A stretch of DNA of 64,000 nucleotides, from contig NZ_CP192600.1 of the NCBI RefSeq assembly GCF_050632395.1, forward strand, positions 3,844,001 through 3,908,000, in the 5' to 3' direction. The stretch is from JAUYQR01 sp050632395 (GTDB lineage Bacteria; Pseudomonadota; Alphaproteobacteria; Rhodobacterales; Rhodobacteraceae). Position numbers and translations under genes: made by a program. This document shows positions 8,919-16,903 of the stretch, piece by piece (positions within the stretch are counted from its first letter, which is position 1; each line of letters starts with the position of its first letter). The notes beneath the pieces were generated by a model that was given only the letters and a program-made list of their open reading frames with translations, was not told the DNA's origin and searched no databases.

Positions 8919-9868
8919 TGCAGAAACTCCTGATCACCCGCATGATGCCAGCCCGCGTGCTCGATGCTGCAAAGGCCCGTTTCGACGTCACCCTGCGCGA
9001 CAACCCGGCCCCGTTGTCGCCCGTCGAACTTCGCTCGGCCCTGCGCGACTACGACGCCGTACTGCCCACCCTTGGCGACCGCTTTCAGCCCGACGTCTTT
9101 GCCGATGTCCCGGCCCCCCGCGCGAAAATCCTCGCGAACTTCGGCGTCGGCTACAACCACATCGACGTCGACGCCGCCCGCGCCGCCGGCATTGCCGTAA
9201 CGAACACGCCGGGAGCGGTCACCGACGCCACCGCCGACATCGCCCTGACCCTGATGCTGATGACCGCCCGCCGCGCAGGTGAAGGCGAGCGGATGCTCCG
9301 CGCAGGGCTATGGGGCGGCTGGACACCAACGCAGATGCTTGGCACCCACGTCTCCGGCAAGACCGTCGGCATCATCGGCATGGGCCGCATCGGCAAGGCC
9401 ATCGCGCGGCGCTGCCACGCGGGCTTCGGGATGGAAGTGATCTTCTTCAACCGCTCGCCCGTGGCCGATGCGGGCGTACCGGCGCGGCAGGTGACGATGG
9501 CCGAGGCGATGGGGGCCGATTTTGTCGTCGTCGCGGTGCCGGGAGGCAAGGCCACGCATCACCTGATGAACTCCGAGGCTTTCGCCGCGATGAAACCCTC
9601 CGGCATCTTCGTCAACATCAGCCGGGGTGATGTGGTGGATGAGGCGGCCCTGATCGCGGTGCTGCAAGCCGGAAAGATCGCTGGCGCGGGCCTCGACGTC
9701 TATGAATTCGAGCCGCAGGTGCCGAGCGCCTTTATGGCGATGGAAAACGTGGCCCTCCTGCCCCACCTCGGGACCGCCGCGCTAGAAGTGCGAGAAAACA
9801 TGGGGATGATGGCCGTCACCAACCTCATCGCGCATCTCGAAGGCCGCGACCTGCCGAACCGGGTCTGA
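8918..9868 (+). CDS. D-isomer-specific 2-hydroxyacid dehydrogenase (glyoxylate/hydroxypyruvate reductase type)
   Basis: This is a 316-residue NAD(P)-dependent dehydrogenase. The cofactor motif is VGIIGMGRIGKAIARR and the family triad is visible: Arg in NISRGDVVDEAAL, Glu in VYEFEPQVP, and His in LLPHLGTAALEVRE. The substrate-loop segment NFGVGYNHIDVDAARAAGI is typical of glyoxylate/hydroxypyruvate reductases. The exact substrate cannot be read from the sequence. It is the last gene of the ybjN-like-proC-csaA run (TGATG junction), before a hairpin and a convergent operon. Confidence 0.9.
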   Translation: MQKLLITRMMPARVLDAAKARFDVTLRDNPAPLSPVELRSALRDYDAVLPTLGDRFQPDVFADVPAPRAKILANFGVGYNHIDVDAARAAGIAVTNTPGAVTDATADIALTLMLMTARRAGEGERMLRAGLWGGWTPTQMLGTHVSGKTVGIIGMGRIGKAIARRCHAGFGMEVIFFNRSPVADAGVPARQVTMAEAMGADFVVVAVPGGKATHHLMNSEAFAAMKPSGIFVNISRGDVVDEAALIAVLQAGKIAGAGLDVYEFEPQVPSAFMAMENVALLPHLGTAALEVRENMGMMAVTNLIAHLEGRDLPNRV

Positions 9869-9946
9869 GCCACACGTCTTCAGCGGAAAAAGACGCCCCT
9901 CAAATGAAGGGTCGGCCTCGGCAGTTTCGCTGGCACGTCGCCGGAT

Positions 9947-9968
9947 GGCAGGCTCGATTGAGCCTGCC
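9947..9968. terminator. Hairpin between convergent operons
   Basis: A perfect 9-bp inverted repeat (GGCAGGCTC / GAGCCTGCC, four-base loop) lies three bases beyond the fadJ stop and 78 bases beyond the dehydrogenase stop. Neither side has a T-run, so it may be a transcript-end stabiliser or a rho-assisted end rather than a classical terminator. Confidence 0.5.
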
Positions 9969-9971
9969 AGA

Positions 9972-12152
9972 TCAGGCGGCCTTGGCGTCGGCCTTCGCGC
10001 CGTAGAAACTCGTACCCTTCGCCGCCATCTCGCGCAGCATCGCAGGCGCCGCAAACCGCGCCCCGTGCCGCGCCGTCAGCCTGTCGCAAATCTCCAACGC
10101 CCGCCCAGCCCCAATGATATCCAGCCAGCCAAACGGCCCGCCCGACCACGGCGCAAAGCCCCAGCCAAGGATCGCACCCACGTCACCCTCGCGGATGTCG
10201 GTCAACACGCCGCCTTCCAGCGCCCGCACCGCCTCAAGCACCTGCGCCATCAGCAAACGGTGCTGCACCTCGCCCAACTCCGGCTGACCGGCCGCCTCGG
10301 GGAACCGGGCTGCCAGCCCGTCCCAAAGCCCCTCGCGTTTGCCCGCCGCGTCATAGGCGTAGAACCCGGCACCCGCCTTCTTGCCCAGCCGCCCTTGATC
10401 GGCCATCCAGAACAGCACCTCGTCCACCGCCCCGTCCGGATAGGCATCTCCCATCGCCGCACGGGTCGCCTTGGCGATCTTCACGCCTAGATCGATCGAC
10501 GTCTCATCGACCAGTTGCAGTGGCCCGAGCGGCATACCGACCAGCTTGGCAGCATTTTCCACCAGCGCCGGCTCCACCCCTTCGGCCACCATGCGGATGC
10601 CTTCGTTGATGTAGGGAATGATGCATCGGTTGGCATAAAAGAACCGCGCGTCGTTCACCACGATCGGGGTCTTGCGAATCTGCCGAACGAAATCCAGCGC
10701 CTTGGCCACGGCAACATCGCCGGTTTCGCGGCCCCGGATGATCTCAACCAGGTTCATCTTGTCGACGGGTGAGAAGAAATGGATTCCGATGAACCGCTCC
10801 GGTCTGACACTCGCCTTCGCCAACCCGCTGATCGGCAGGGTAGAGGTGTTGGTGGCAAAGACGCCATCGCACACCGCCTCGACCTTTGCCGTGACCTCGG
10901 CCTTCACCTTCGGGTCCTCGAACACCGCCTCGACGATCAGGTCGCAGCCGGCAAGCGCCGCATAATCGGTGGTCGCGGTGATCCGGCCCAGAACCTCGGC
11001 CTTCTTCTCTGCTGTCACCTTCTTGCGCTGCACACCCTTGTCCAGAAGCCCCTCGGAATGCGCACGGCCCTTGTCCGCCGCCTCCTGCGTGGCGTCGATC
11101 AACACGACTTCGATCCCAGCAAGGGCCGAAACATAGGCGATCCCCGCCCCCATCATGCCCGCGCCGATCACGCCAAGCTTCTTGACAGTCTGGTCCGGCA
11201 CCTTCGGACGGTTCGCGCCCTTCTCCAGTGCCTCCTTGTTGATAAACAGGCTGCGGATCATCGCGGTCGACGACGGATTCATCAGCACGCTAGTGAAATG
11301 CCGCGCCTCGATCTTCAGCGCCGTGTCGAACGGCACCAGCGCGCCCTCATAGACCGCCGCCAGCAGCGCCTTGGCCGCCGGATAGACCCCCATCGTCTTG
11401 CCCATCACCATCGCCGACGCACCGACAAATGTCATGAACCCCGCCGGATGATACGGTGTGCCGCCCGGCATCTTGTAGCCCTTGGCATCCCACGGCTTGA
11501 CCAGATCGGCGTCCGTCGCCGTCAGCACCCATTCCTTCGCCCGCGCCAGCAGCGCCTCGGGCGCCACCACTTCGTCGATCAATCCGCCCGCCTTGGCGCC
11601 CTTGGGATCACTGAGCTTGCCCTCCAGCAGATACGGCGCCGCCATCATCGCGCCCATCTTCCTGACCAGCCGCGTCGTGCCCCCCGCCCCAGGGAAAATC
11701 CCCACCATGATCTCCGGCAGCCCGATCTTCGCCTTCGGATTGTCCGCCGCGATGATCCGGTGGCAGGCCAGCGGCAGTTCCAGACCAATCCCCAGCGCGG
11801 TGCCGGGAAGCGCCGCGATGATCGGCTTGCCACCCTTCAGCGTCTTGGGGTCCATCCCCGCCCGCTCGATCTTGCGCAAGACCTGATGCATCCCCATCAC
11901 GCCATCAAAGATCGCCTGCGCCCCCCCGGCCCGCATCCGCGCGATCACGTTAAGGTCCATCCCGCCCGCGAAATCGCGCTTCCCACTGGTCAGGATGATC
12001 CCCTTCACCGCCGCATCGCCCAACGCCTGATCCACCAGCGCCGACAACAGCGCGAACGCCTCGGTCGACATCACGTTCATCGACTTTGCCGCCACGTCCC
12101 AGATGATCGTTGCAACGCCGTCAGCATCGGTGGTCATCGAAAAATCGGTCAT
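9972..12152 (-). CDS. fadJ: 3-hydroxyacyl-CoA dehydrogenase / enoyl-CoA hydratase (FadJ/FadB type)
   Basis: This 726-residue multifunctional beta-oxidation protein hydrates enoyl-CoA and oxidises the 3-hydroxyacyl-CoA with NAD. The N-terminal crotonase domain carries the two catalytic glutamates, E125 (GIGLELPLA) and E147 (GLPEIMVGIFPG). The dehydrogenase half has GAGMMGAG at about 330-337, the catalytic His458 in GIHFFSPVDKMNLVEII, and duplicated C-terminal helical domains. It is the last gene of the long minus-strand oxidation operon, nine bases after an NTF2-like gene. The thiolase partner is encoded about 2.6 kb upstream in the same operon. Confidence 0.96.
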   Translation of the reverse strand: MTDFSMTTDADGVATIIWDVAAKSMNVMSTEAFALLSALVDQALGDAAVKGIILTSGKRDFAGGMDLNVIARMRAGGAQAIFDGVMGMHQVLRKIERAGMDPKTLKGGKPIIAALPGTALGIGLELPLACHRIIAADNPKAKIGLPEIMVGIFPGAGGTTRLVRKMGAMMAAPYLLEGKLSDPKGAKAGGLIDEVVAPEALLARAKEWVLTATDADLVKPWDAKGYKMPGGTPYHPAGFMTFVGASAMVMGKTMGVYPAAKALLAAVYEGALVPFDTALKIEARHFTSVLMNPSSTAMIRSLFINKEALEKGANRPKVPDQTVKKLGVIGAGMMGAGIAYVSALAGIEVVLIDATQEAADKGRAHSEGLLDKGVQRKKVTAEKKAEVLGRITATTDYAALAGCDLIVEAVFEDPKVKAEVTAKVEAVCDGVFATNTSTLPISGLAKASVRPERFIGIHFFSPVDKMNLVEIIRGRETGDVAVAKALDFVRQIRKTPIVVNDARFFYANRCIIPYINEGIRMVAEGVEPALVENAAKLVGMPLGPLQLVDETSIDLGVKIAKATRAAMGDAYPDGAVDEVLFWMADQGRLGKKAGAGFYAYDAAGKREGLWDGLAARFPEAAGQPELGEVQHRLLMAQVLEAVRALEGGVLTDIREGDVGAILGWGFAPWSGGPFGWLDIIGAGRALEICDRLTARHGARFAAPAMLREMAAKGTSFYGAKADAKAA

Positions 12153-12161
12153 GCGGGAATC

Positions 12162-12596
12162 CTAGTCATTAAGAGGGCTGTAGGTGTTCGGCATCAGGAC
12201 CGGCCAGCGGGCATCGGTCGTAGTGTTGCGGACGAAGGCGCATTTCCAGACGCCTTCGATCAAGTCGATCTGGGTCTGCGACCAGAACATCGGCGCGACC
12301 TGCAGGTTTTCCGCCATCAACCGGGTGGTGTATTGCCCATGAACCCTGCCGGGCGTCGGCGCAAAGGCCCGGATCACCTTGCGCTGGATCGAGGTCACGC
12401 CAAGATCGGCCAGCATCTCGCCATAGGTGTCGAAGCCGTCCGCCAGATCGTCCATCGTGGTGACCGTCAGCGTGGCCGACGCGGTTTCCAGAACGAACGG
12501 CAGGCTTACATGCTGGGCGTAAACCTCCAGACGGCCATCCACCACCGCTTTGCCCACCGCATCGAGAAAGCACTCCAGAATCTCCACCGCCGTCAT
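12162..12596 (-). CDS. NTF2-like (SnoaL-type) protein, copy A
   Basis: The 144-residue protein reads like the cone-shaped alpha+beta NTF2/SnoaL fold: an N-terminal helix (VEILECFLDAVGKAVVDGRL), a middle helix (MDDLADGFDTYGEMLADLGV) and alternating strands (VHGQYTTRLMAENLQVAPMF). No catalytic motif can be named. The start at 12596 follows a G-rich site (GGGGGG, then CA before AGG). An in-frame extension to 12770 would add 58 residues of low-quality sequence. A shorter relative is encoded at 14249-14662, on the other side of the cupin genes. It is nine bases before fadJ, so it probably serves the same pathway. Confidence 0.75.
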   Translation of the reverse strand: MTAVEILECFLDAVGKAVVDGRLEVYAQHVSLPFVLETASATLTVTTMDDLADGFDTYGEMLADLGVTSIQRKVIRAFAPTPGRVHGQYTTRLMAENLQVAPMFWSQTQIDLIEGVWKCAFVRNTTTDARWPVLMPNTYSPLND

Positions 12597-12766
12597 CCTG
12601 CCCCCCTGCAAGCGACCCACGCGAACTTCGCCGGGCCCGTGGTCCGGCATACGTCGCACGATGCGCGCAGAGCCCGGTCCAACGCCAAACGCACGGCAAC
12701 TGGGGGCGGTTCCCGTGGGCAGAAAAAATTCCTTTCGGTTGCAACGGGCTGGCTCTGGTCTGGCGG
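12597..12766 (-). other. 170-base gap inside the oxidation operon
   Basis: Between the bicupin stop and the NTF2-like copy A start there is no convincing coding sequence, although one frame stays open. A promoter-like TTGGCG is visible on the minus strand without a clear -10 partner. It could hold an internal promoter that drives NTF2-like copy A and fadJ. Confidence 0.35.
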
Positions 12767-13738
12767 TCATGGCAAGGCCTTGGGCCAGCCGGGATAGGGC
12801 GTGCCATCCTTGTGCGATACGGTCCTAACCCCACCACGGCGCGCATAGTGCAGGTCGATGTCGGGATAGGACACCTCGTCCTCGGGCAACCGCGACCCGA
12901 CGACAATGTAGGTCGCCGGCTGGTCGCTGCGGTTTTCCAGACAATGCGCGTTCGGCACACCGGCGGGCCAGCAGACACAGGTGCCGGGGCCGATGTCGGT
13001 TGCGCCATCGTCCTCGTGCAGCGTGACGATCCCGTCGAGGGTATACAGAAACTCGTCCTCGTCCGAATGCCAGTGGCGGTGGCTGGACCGCGCCCCCGGC
13101 ATGAGGGTTTCGGTGAACGCGCCGAACTGCGTCAGCCCGCCCGCCTCGGAAAGCGGATGCGCCTCGTAATCGCCCAGATCGGCAAACGGCGACGATCCGG
13201 GGTCGCTGGTCGGCGCGACACTGCCCGCACGGATCACATTCGGTCGCGCGCTGCCGTCAAACGCCTGCCCCCAAGGCGCACGCAACTCCAGCAGTTCCGG
13301 CGGCAGATCGCCCTCGCGGAGCACGCGGCCATCGGCGTCAACCACGCGCCAGCGCGCGGCATCATTGATCTGGCGGCTGCCGTCGTCTGGATAGGTGCAG
13401 ATGTCACCCGCCGCGCGGCTGCCTACGATCAGCCACCGGCACGGCACATCGCCCCGGTTGGTCAGGTGATGCGCGTTGGGATCACCCCGCCGCCAGCAGA
13501 CCGCATCGCCGGGGAAAAGTTCGGTAAGTCCGGCGTCATCGCGCAGCGTCGCCGTGCCGGACAGAAGATAGACAAACTCGTCCTCCGCCGAATGCCAGTG
13601 CCGCTTGGCTGACCATGCGCCCGGCGCCAGCGTGTCGATATAGGCACCGAACTGCGTCAGCCCGCCCGCCACCGAAAGGTGCAGCGTGCTGAACCCAGCT
13701 TCCCCGCTGACCGGTGCCGTGGCCGGGTCAACGATCAT
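12767..13738 (-). CDS. Two-domain cupin protein (COG3837-like bicupin)
   Basis: The 323-residue protein is a head-to-tail duplication of one cupin unit. Each half has a metal-binding run (KRHWHSAEDEF in the first, HRHWHSDEDEF in the second), a downstream histidine (DPNAHHL and VPNAHCL) and the ending LIVGSR or YIVVGSR. Both halves therefore keep plausible 3-His/1-Glu metal sites. Each unit is followed by a short tail beginning TYPDDGSRQ or SYPDIDLHY. The start at 13738 overlaps the previous cupin stop as ATGA; a longer reading to 13984 runs through that gene in the wrong frame. Substrate is unknown; bicupins include dioxygenases, isomerases and sugar-binding proteins. Confidence 0.85.
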   Translation of the reverse strand: MIVDPATAPVSGEAGFSTLHLSVAGGLTQFGAYIDTLAPGAWSAKRHWHSAEDEFVYLLSGTATLRDDAGLTELFPGDAVCWRRGDPNAHHLTNRGDVPCRWLIVGSRAAGDICTYPDDGSRQINDAARWRVVDADGRVLREGDLPPELLELRAPWGQAFDGSARPNVIRAGSVAPTSDPGSSPFADLGDYEAHPLSEAGGLTQFGAFTETLMPGARSSHRHWHSDEDEFLYTLDGIVTLHEDDGATDIGPGTCVCWPAGVPNAHCLENRSDQPATYIVVGSRLPEDEVSYPDIDLHYARRGGVRTVSHKDGTPYPGWPKALP

Positions 13739-14202
13739 CGCGGCTCCTCGTAGTCCGTTCCGTCCTTGTAGGTGAACCGCGCAGCACCGTCCGCGATGTG
13801 CACCATCAGATCGACGTCGGAATAGGTCGCGGTTTCCACCGGCGCCTTGGTGCCAACCACCAGAAACCGCGCTTCGGAATCGGTATGGTTGATAAACTGG
13901 TGCCCATCCGGGACGCCTGCCGGAAACGCCGCGCACTCGCCAGCACGCATCACCACAGGCCCCGCATCCAGCACCATCGTGCATTCGCCCGACAGCACCA
14001 TCACGAACTCGTCCTCGTTCAGATGCCAGTGGCGCAGCGATGATTTCGCGCCGGGTTCAAGGATCACGATGTTCACGCCAAACTGCGTCAGCCCGCCCGC
14101 CTGCCCCAGCCGCAAGCTAGACCGCCCCACCATTTCCCTTGCATAAGGCTCAGGGTAGATTGACCCGACCTTTACCGGCACCTTCGACAGATCCAGCTTC
14201 AT
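13735..14202 (-). CDS. Single-domain cupin protein (COG3837-like)
   Basis: This 155-residue protein has one cupin barrel: RHWHLNEDEFVMVLSGE supplies His-His-Glu and DGHQFINHTD the fourth ligand. It is closely related to both halves of the next protein, including the shared AGGLTQFG lead-in and the tail TYSDVDLMVH followed by YKDGTDYEEPR. GGGAGG lies five bases before the ATG. It overlaps the bicupin gene by four bases, so the two proteins are probably made together. Function is not established for this family; an enzyme on a small organic acid or acyl intermediate is only a guess from operon context. Confidence 0.85.
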   Translation of the reverse strand: MKLDLSKVPVKVGSIYPEPYAREMVGRSSLRLGQAGGLTQFGVNIVILEPGAKSSLRHWHLNEDEFVMVLSGECTMVLDAGPVVMRAGECAAFPAGVPDGHQFINHTDSEARFLVVGTKAPVETATYSDVDLMVHIADGAARFTYKDGTDYEEPR

Positions 14203-14248
14203 TGCGCCCTCCCCGGCTTCACGCCCGCCAAAAGGAAGACCGTCTCCG

Positions 14249-14662
14249 TCAGGCAGGCTGTCGGGGGGTCTGCTCGGCGTGCATCAGGCTGCAGTCCATC
14301 TCGATCATCTCGACCCGAATGGCGTTGTCGACCATCCGGCAGAAATAGATCAGATCGGTCTGGCTTGGCGGCGTGCCGTCGCCAAAGCGGCAGGTCAGCC
14401 GCGCAAAGGCGCGAAAGCGTCCTGCGCTGGGCGCATCCGTGGCGCGCAGCCGGGCGCTGATCGCCGTCACCTTGCGGTCCCGCAACCGGCCCGAAACCTT
14501 CCGCAGCGTCGCGGCATAGTCGGCAGACGTCTGGAATGGCACGATCTTCTGCGGCGAATGCACCACCATCGGATAAGCGCAGCGGCCCGCAATCGCATCG
14601 GTGTGGCCCGACAGCAGATCGGCGGCGGTCTGATCCAGCAAATCCTGCATGTGATCGAACAT
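14249..14662 (-). CDS. NTF2-like (SnoaL-type) protein, copy B
   Basis: The 137-residue protein shares length and layout with the product at 12162-12596: an opening helix (MQDLLDQTAADLLSGHTDAI), a YP or LP turn, a helix with YAATLRKVSGRLRDRKV, and late strands (RFRAFARLTCRF, then DLIYFCRMVDNAIRVEMIEM). A GGGAG site five bases upstream supports the start at 14662 rather than the ATG at 14674 or 14767. No catalytic residues can be assigned. It lies 132 bases after thiolase and 46 bases before the cupins, so copies A and B bracket the two cupin genes. Confidence 0.75.
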   Translation of the reverse strand: MFDHMQDLLDQTAADLLSGHTDAIAGRCAYPMVVHSPQKIVPFQTSADYAATLRKVSGRLRDRKVTAISARLRATDAPSAGRFRAFARLTCRFGDGTPPSQTDLIYFCRMVDNAIRVEMIEMDCSLMHAEQTPRQPA

Positions 14663-14794
14663 GGGGGCTCCCATTCTGGCGGCGATGGCGGGCATTTGCC
14701 CTCGCCTGCCGACATGGAGGCTTTGCCGTGCCATTCCCATAGGACAGCACTGCTGACGCTGCGTCACAAGGCGAAAGGCCGTCGGGTGCTGGCA

Positions 14795-16006
14795 TCACAC
14801 CCTCTCGATGATGGTTGCAGCCCCCATGCCCGACGCGATGCAAAGCGTGGCAAGGCCCACCTCGCGGTCAGACCGCTCCAACTCGTCCAGCAGGGTGCCG
14901 ATGATGATGGCCCCTGTGGCCCCCAGCGGGTGGCCCATCGCAATCGACCCTCCGTTTACGTTTACGATGCCAGGGTCCACGTCGAACGCCTGCATGAAGC
15001 GCAGAACGACGCTGGCAAAGGCTTCGTTCACCTCAAAAAGGTCGATGTCGCCAATCACCATGCCCGCGTCACGCAGGATCTTTTCCGTCACCGGCACCGG
15101 GCCGGTCAGCATGATGGTGGGATCGGTGCCGATCTTCGCCGTGGCGCGGATGCGGGCGCGCGGTTTCAACCCGTGCGCGCGGCCAAACTCCGCATCGCCT
15201 ATCAGCAGCGCCGCCGCACCATCGACGATGCCGGATGAATTGCCCGCATGATGGATGTGTTTGATCCGCTCCAGATGCGGGAACTTCATCAACGCCACCT
15301 TGTCGAAGCCCGGCATCACCTCGCCCATGTCCTTGAAGGCAGGCTTCAACGCGCCCAGCGTCTGCATGTCGGTGCCGGGGCGCATGTATTCGTCGGTGGC
15401 AAGGATCGGCAGGCCGTTCTGGTCGCGGATCGTCAGCACCGACCGCGAAAACCGCCCCTCCGCCCAAGCCACCGCCGCGCGGAGCTGCGATTCCACCGCC
15501 AGCGCGTCGGCATCGTCACGACTGAACCCGTATTCCGTGGCGATCAGGTCTGCCGAAATCCCCTGCGGCACGAAATAAGTCTTCATCGCAAGGCTGGGGT
15601 CCACCGCGATGGCCGCCCCGTCCGACCCCATCGGCACGCGCCCCATCATCTCCACCCCACCGGCGATGTAGGCCCGCCCCGCACCCGCCTTCACCTGATT
15701 GGCCGCAAGGTTTACCGCCTCCATCCCGCTGGCGCAGAACCGGTTGATAGCCAGCCCCGGAATGCTCTCGTCCAGATCCGACGCCAGCACCGCTGACCGC
15801 GCCAGACACCCGCCCTGTTCGCCCACCTGCGTGACGTTGCCCCAGATCACATCCTCGACCGCATGGCCTTCCAGCCCGCTCCGCTCCTTCAGCGCGTTCA
15901 AAACCTTCGCCGACAGCGCGACCGCCGTCAGCTCGTGCAATGACCCATCCGGCCGGCCCTTGCCGCGCGGAGACCGGACGGCGTCGTAGATGAAAGCGTC
16001 GGTCAT
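14795..16006 (-). CDS. fadA: Acetyl-CoA acyltransferase (thiolase II family)
   Basis: This is a 403-residue thiolase of the degradative type, which cleaves 3-ketoacyl-CoA with CoA. The acyl-accepting Cys91 is in NRFCASGMEAV, followed by NEAFAS, His359 in GGSIAMGHPLGATG and Cys389 in LCIASGMGAATIIE, so all catalytic residues are present. Length is typical. It starts ten bases after the GST gene and belongs to the same minus-strand operon as acyl-CoA dehydrogenase and fadJ. Acetyl-CoA acetyltransferase is an alternative name within the same family. Confidence 0.95.
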   Translation of the reverse strand: MTDAFIYDAVRSPRGKGRPDGSLHELTAVALSAKVLNALKERSGLEGHAVEDVIWGNVTQVGEQGGCLARSAVLASDLDESIPGLAINRFCASGMEAVNLAANQVKAGAGRAYIAGGVEMMGRVPMGSDGAAIAVDPSLAMKTYFVPQGISADLIATEYGFSRDDADALAVESQLRAAVAWAEGRFSRSVLTIRDQNGLPILATDEYMRPGTDMQTLGALKPAFKDMGEVMPGFDKVALMKFPHLERIKHIHHAGNSSGIVDGAAALLIGDAEFGRAHGLKPRARIRATAKIGTDPTIMLTGPVPVTEKILRDAGMVIGDIDLFEVNEAFASVVLRFMQAFDVDPGIVNVNGGSIAMGHPLGATGAIIIGTLLDELERSDREVGLATLCIASGMGAATIIERV

Positions 16007-16016
16007 CGGTCTCTCC

Positions 16017-16652
16017 TCATGCCCGGTCGGCAGGGCTGCCGGGCATCAATTCATAGGGATGTTTCCAACCCGGAATGGCCGCGATCCGGTCCAGCCAGGC
16101 GTCGATGTTCGGCCATTCCTTGCGGTCAAAACCAAACGGTTCGGGGTAATAAAGATACCCGCAGCACGACAGGTCCGCGATCGTCATTGCCGCGCCCGCC
16201 ACCCAGTCGCGCCCCTCCAGATGTGCGTTCAGCGTCTTGTAAGACGCCTTCAGCCGCGCCTGCAAAAACTCGACCGCCCCAGCGGGCCGCTTCTCCGGCG
16301 CAAGGAAATTGCCAAGGAACCGCGCCGTGCCGATCTGCCCGGACAGCTTGTGATTGTCCCAGAACATCCACCGCAGCACCTCGCGCCGCTCCGCCGCCGA
16401 CTTGCCCCCCAGCTTCCCGGTCTTCGAACTGATGTAATCCAGGATCACGCCCGATTGCGTCAGCGTCAGCGGCCCGTCGACGAACACCGGCACCTCAGCC
16501 ATCTCGTTGATCTCGCGGAACGCAGCACTCCGCGCCTCGCCGCCAAAGAAATCCACATACACCGGCTCCCACTCGGTGTTGGTGAACGTCAGCGCCAGCG
16601 CGCATTTGTACGCGTTGCCGCTTTCGCCAAAGCAGTAGAGTTTCGCTGTCAT
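16017..16652 (-). CDS. Glutathione S-transferase family protein
   Basis: This 211-residue cytosolic GST has an N-terminal thioredoxin-fold domain (KLYCFGESGNAYKCALAL, then EVPVFVDGPLTLTQSGVILDYI, the cis-Pro and Gln/Ser glutathione site) and an all-helical C-terminal domain with the N-capping box MTIADLSCC. AGGA about eight bases upstream supports the start at 16652. It sits between a 70-aa gene and thiolase with ten-base gaps, so a role in handling reactive acyl or enoyl intermediates is plausible but inferred. Confidence 0.92.
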   Translation of the reverse strand: MTAKLYCFGESGNAYKCALALTFTNTEWEPVYVDFFGGEARSAAFREINEMAEVPVFVDGPLTLTQSGVILDYISSKTGKLGGKSAAERREVLRWMFWDNHKLSGQIGTARFLGNFLAPEKRPAGAVEFLQARLKASYKTLNAHLEGRDWVAGAAMTIADLSCCGYLYYPEPFGFDRKEWPNIDAWLDRIAAIPGWKHPYELMPGSPADRA

Positions 16653-16662
16653 GATTCCGGTC

Positions 16663-16875
16663 CTACTGCTTGCGATTGTCCAGCTCGGCATTGAACAGCC
16701 GCAGCCGGTGGGTCAGGTTGTCGTGGTCGATCACGCTGGAAAAGTTCTCGAAGATGAACGATAGCGCCTCGCCCTCCTCCAGCCCCGCCTCGGTCGCGAA
16801 CCGCCTGAGCGCGCGGTAGCCATCCTCGGTCATGGCGGCGTTGAAGCGTCGGGTCAGGCGAAAGCGTTTCGGCAT
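16663..16875 (-). CDS. Small conserved-looking protein, 70 aa
   Basis: The product starts MPKRFRLTRRFNAAMTEDGY and continues as a basic then acidic helical protein (ALSFIFENFSSVIDHDNLTHRL). It has no signal or membrane segment. The ribosome site AAGGAG abuts an upstream ATG at 16881 but stands six bases from the ATG at 16875, which decides the start. The gene is packed between acyl-CoA dehydrogenase (28-base gap) and GST (ten-base gap) in the oxidation operon. I do not recognise a family; it may bind one of the neighbouring enzymes. Confidence 0.75.
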   Translation of the reverse strand: MPKRFRLTRRFNAAMTEDGYRALRRFATEAGLEEGEALSFIFENFSSVIDHDNLTHRLRLFNAELDNRKQ

Positions 16876-16903
16876 CGGCATCTCCTTGGTTGCGCGTGAA
16901 ACC

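Noticed and set aside
12597..12770. N-terminal extension of NTF2-like copy A
   Set aside because: The added 58 residues do not look like protein sequence, and a better ribosome site precedes the internal ATG.
10779..12797. 672-codon plus-strand open frame opposite fadJ
   Set aside because: It is rich in Arg, His, Asp and Gln with no recognisable family and lies wholly opposite a clear FadJ sequence; a high-GC mirror frame.
14662..14767. Upstream start for NTF2-like copy B
   Set aside because: The ATG at 14767 adds Cys- and Arg-rich sequence without a ribosome site; the GGGAG-supported ATG at 14662 is better.
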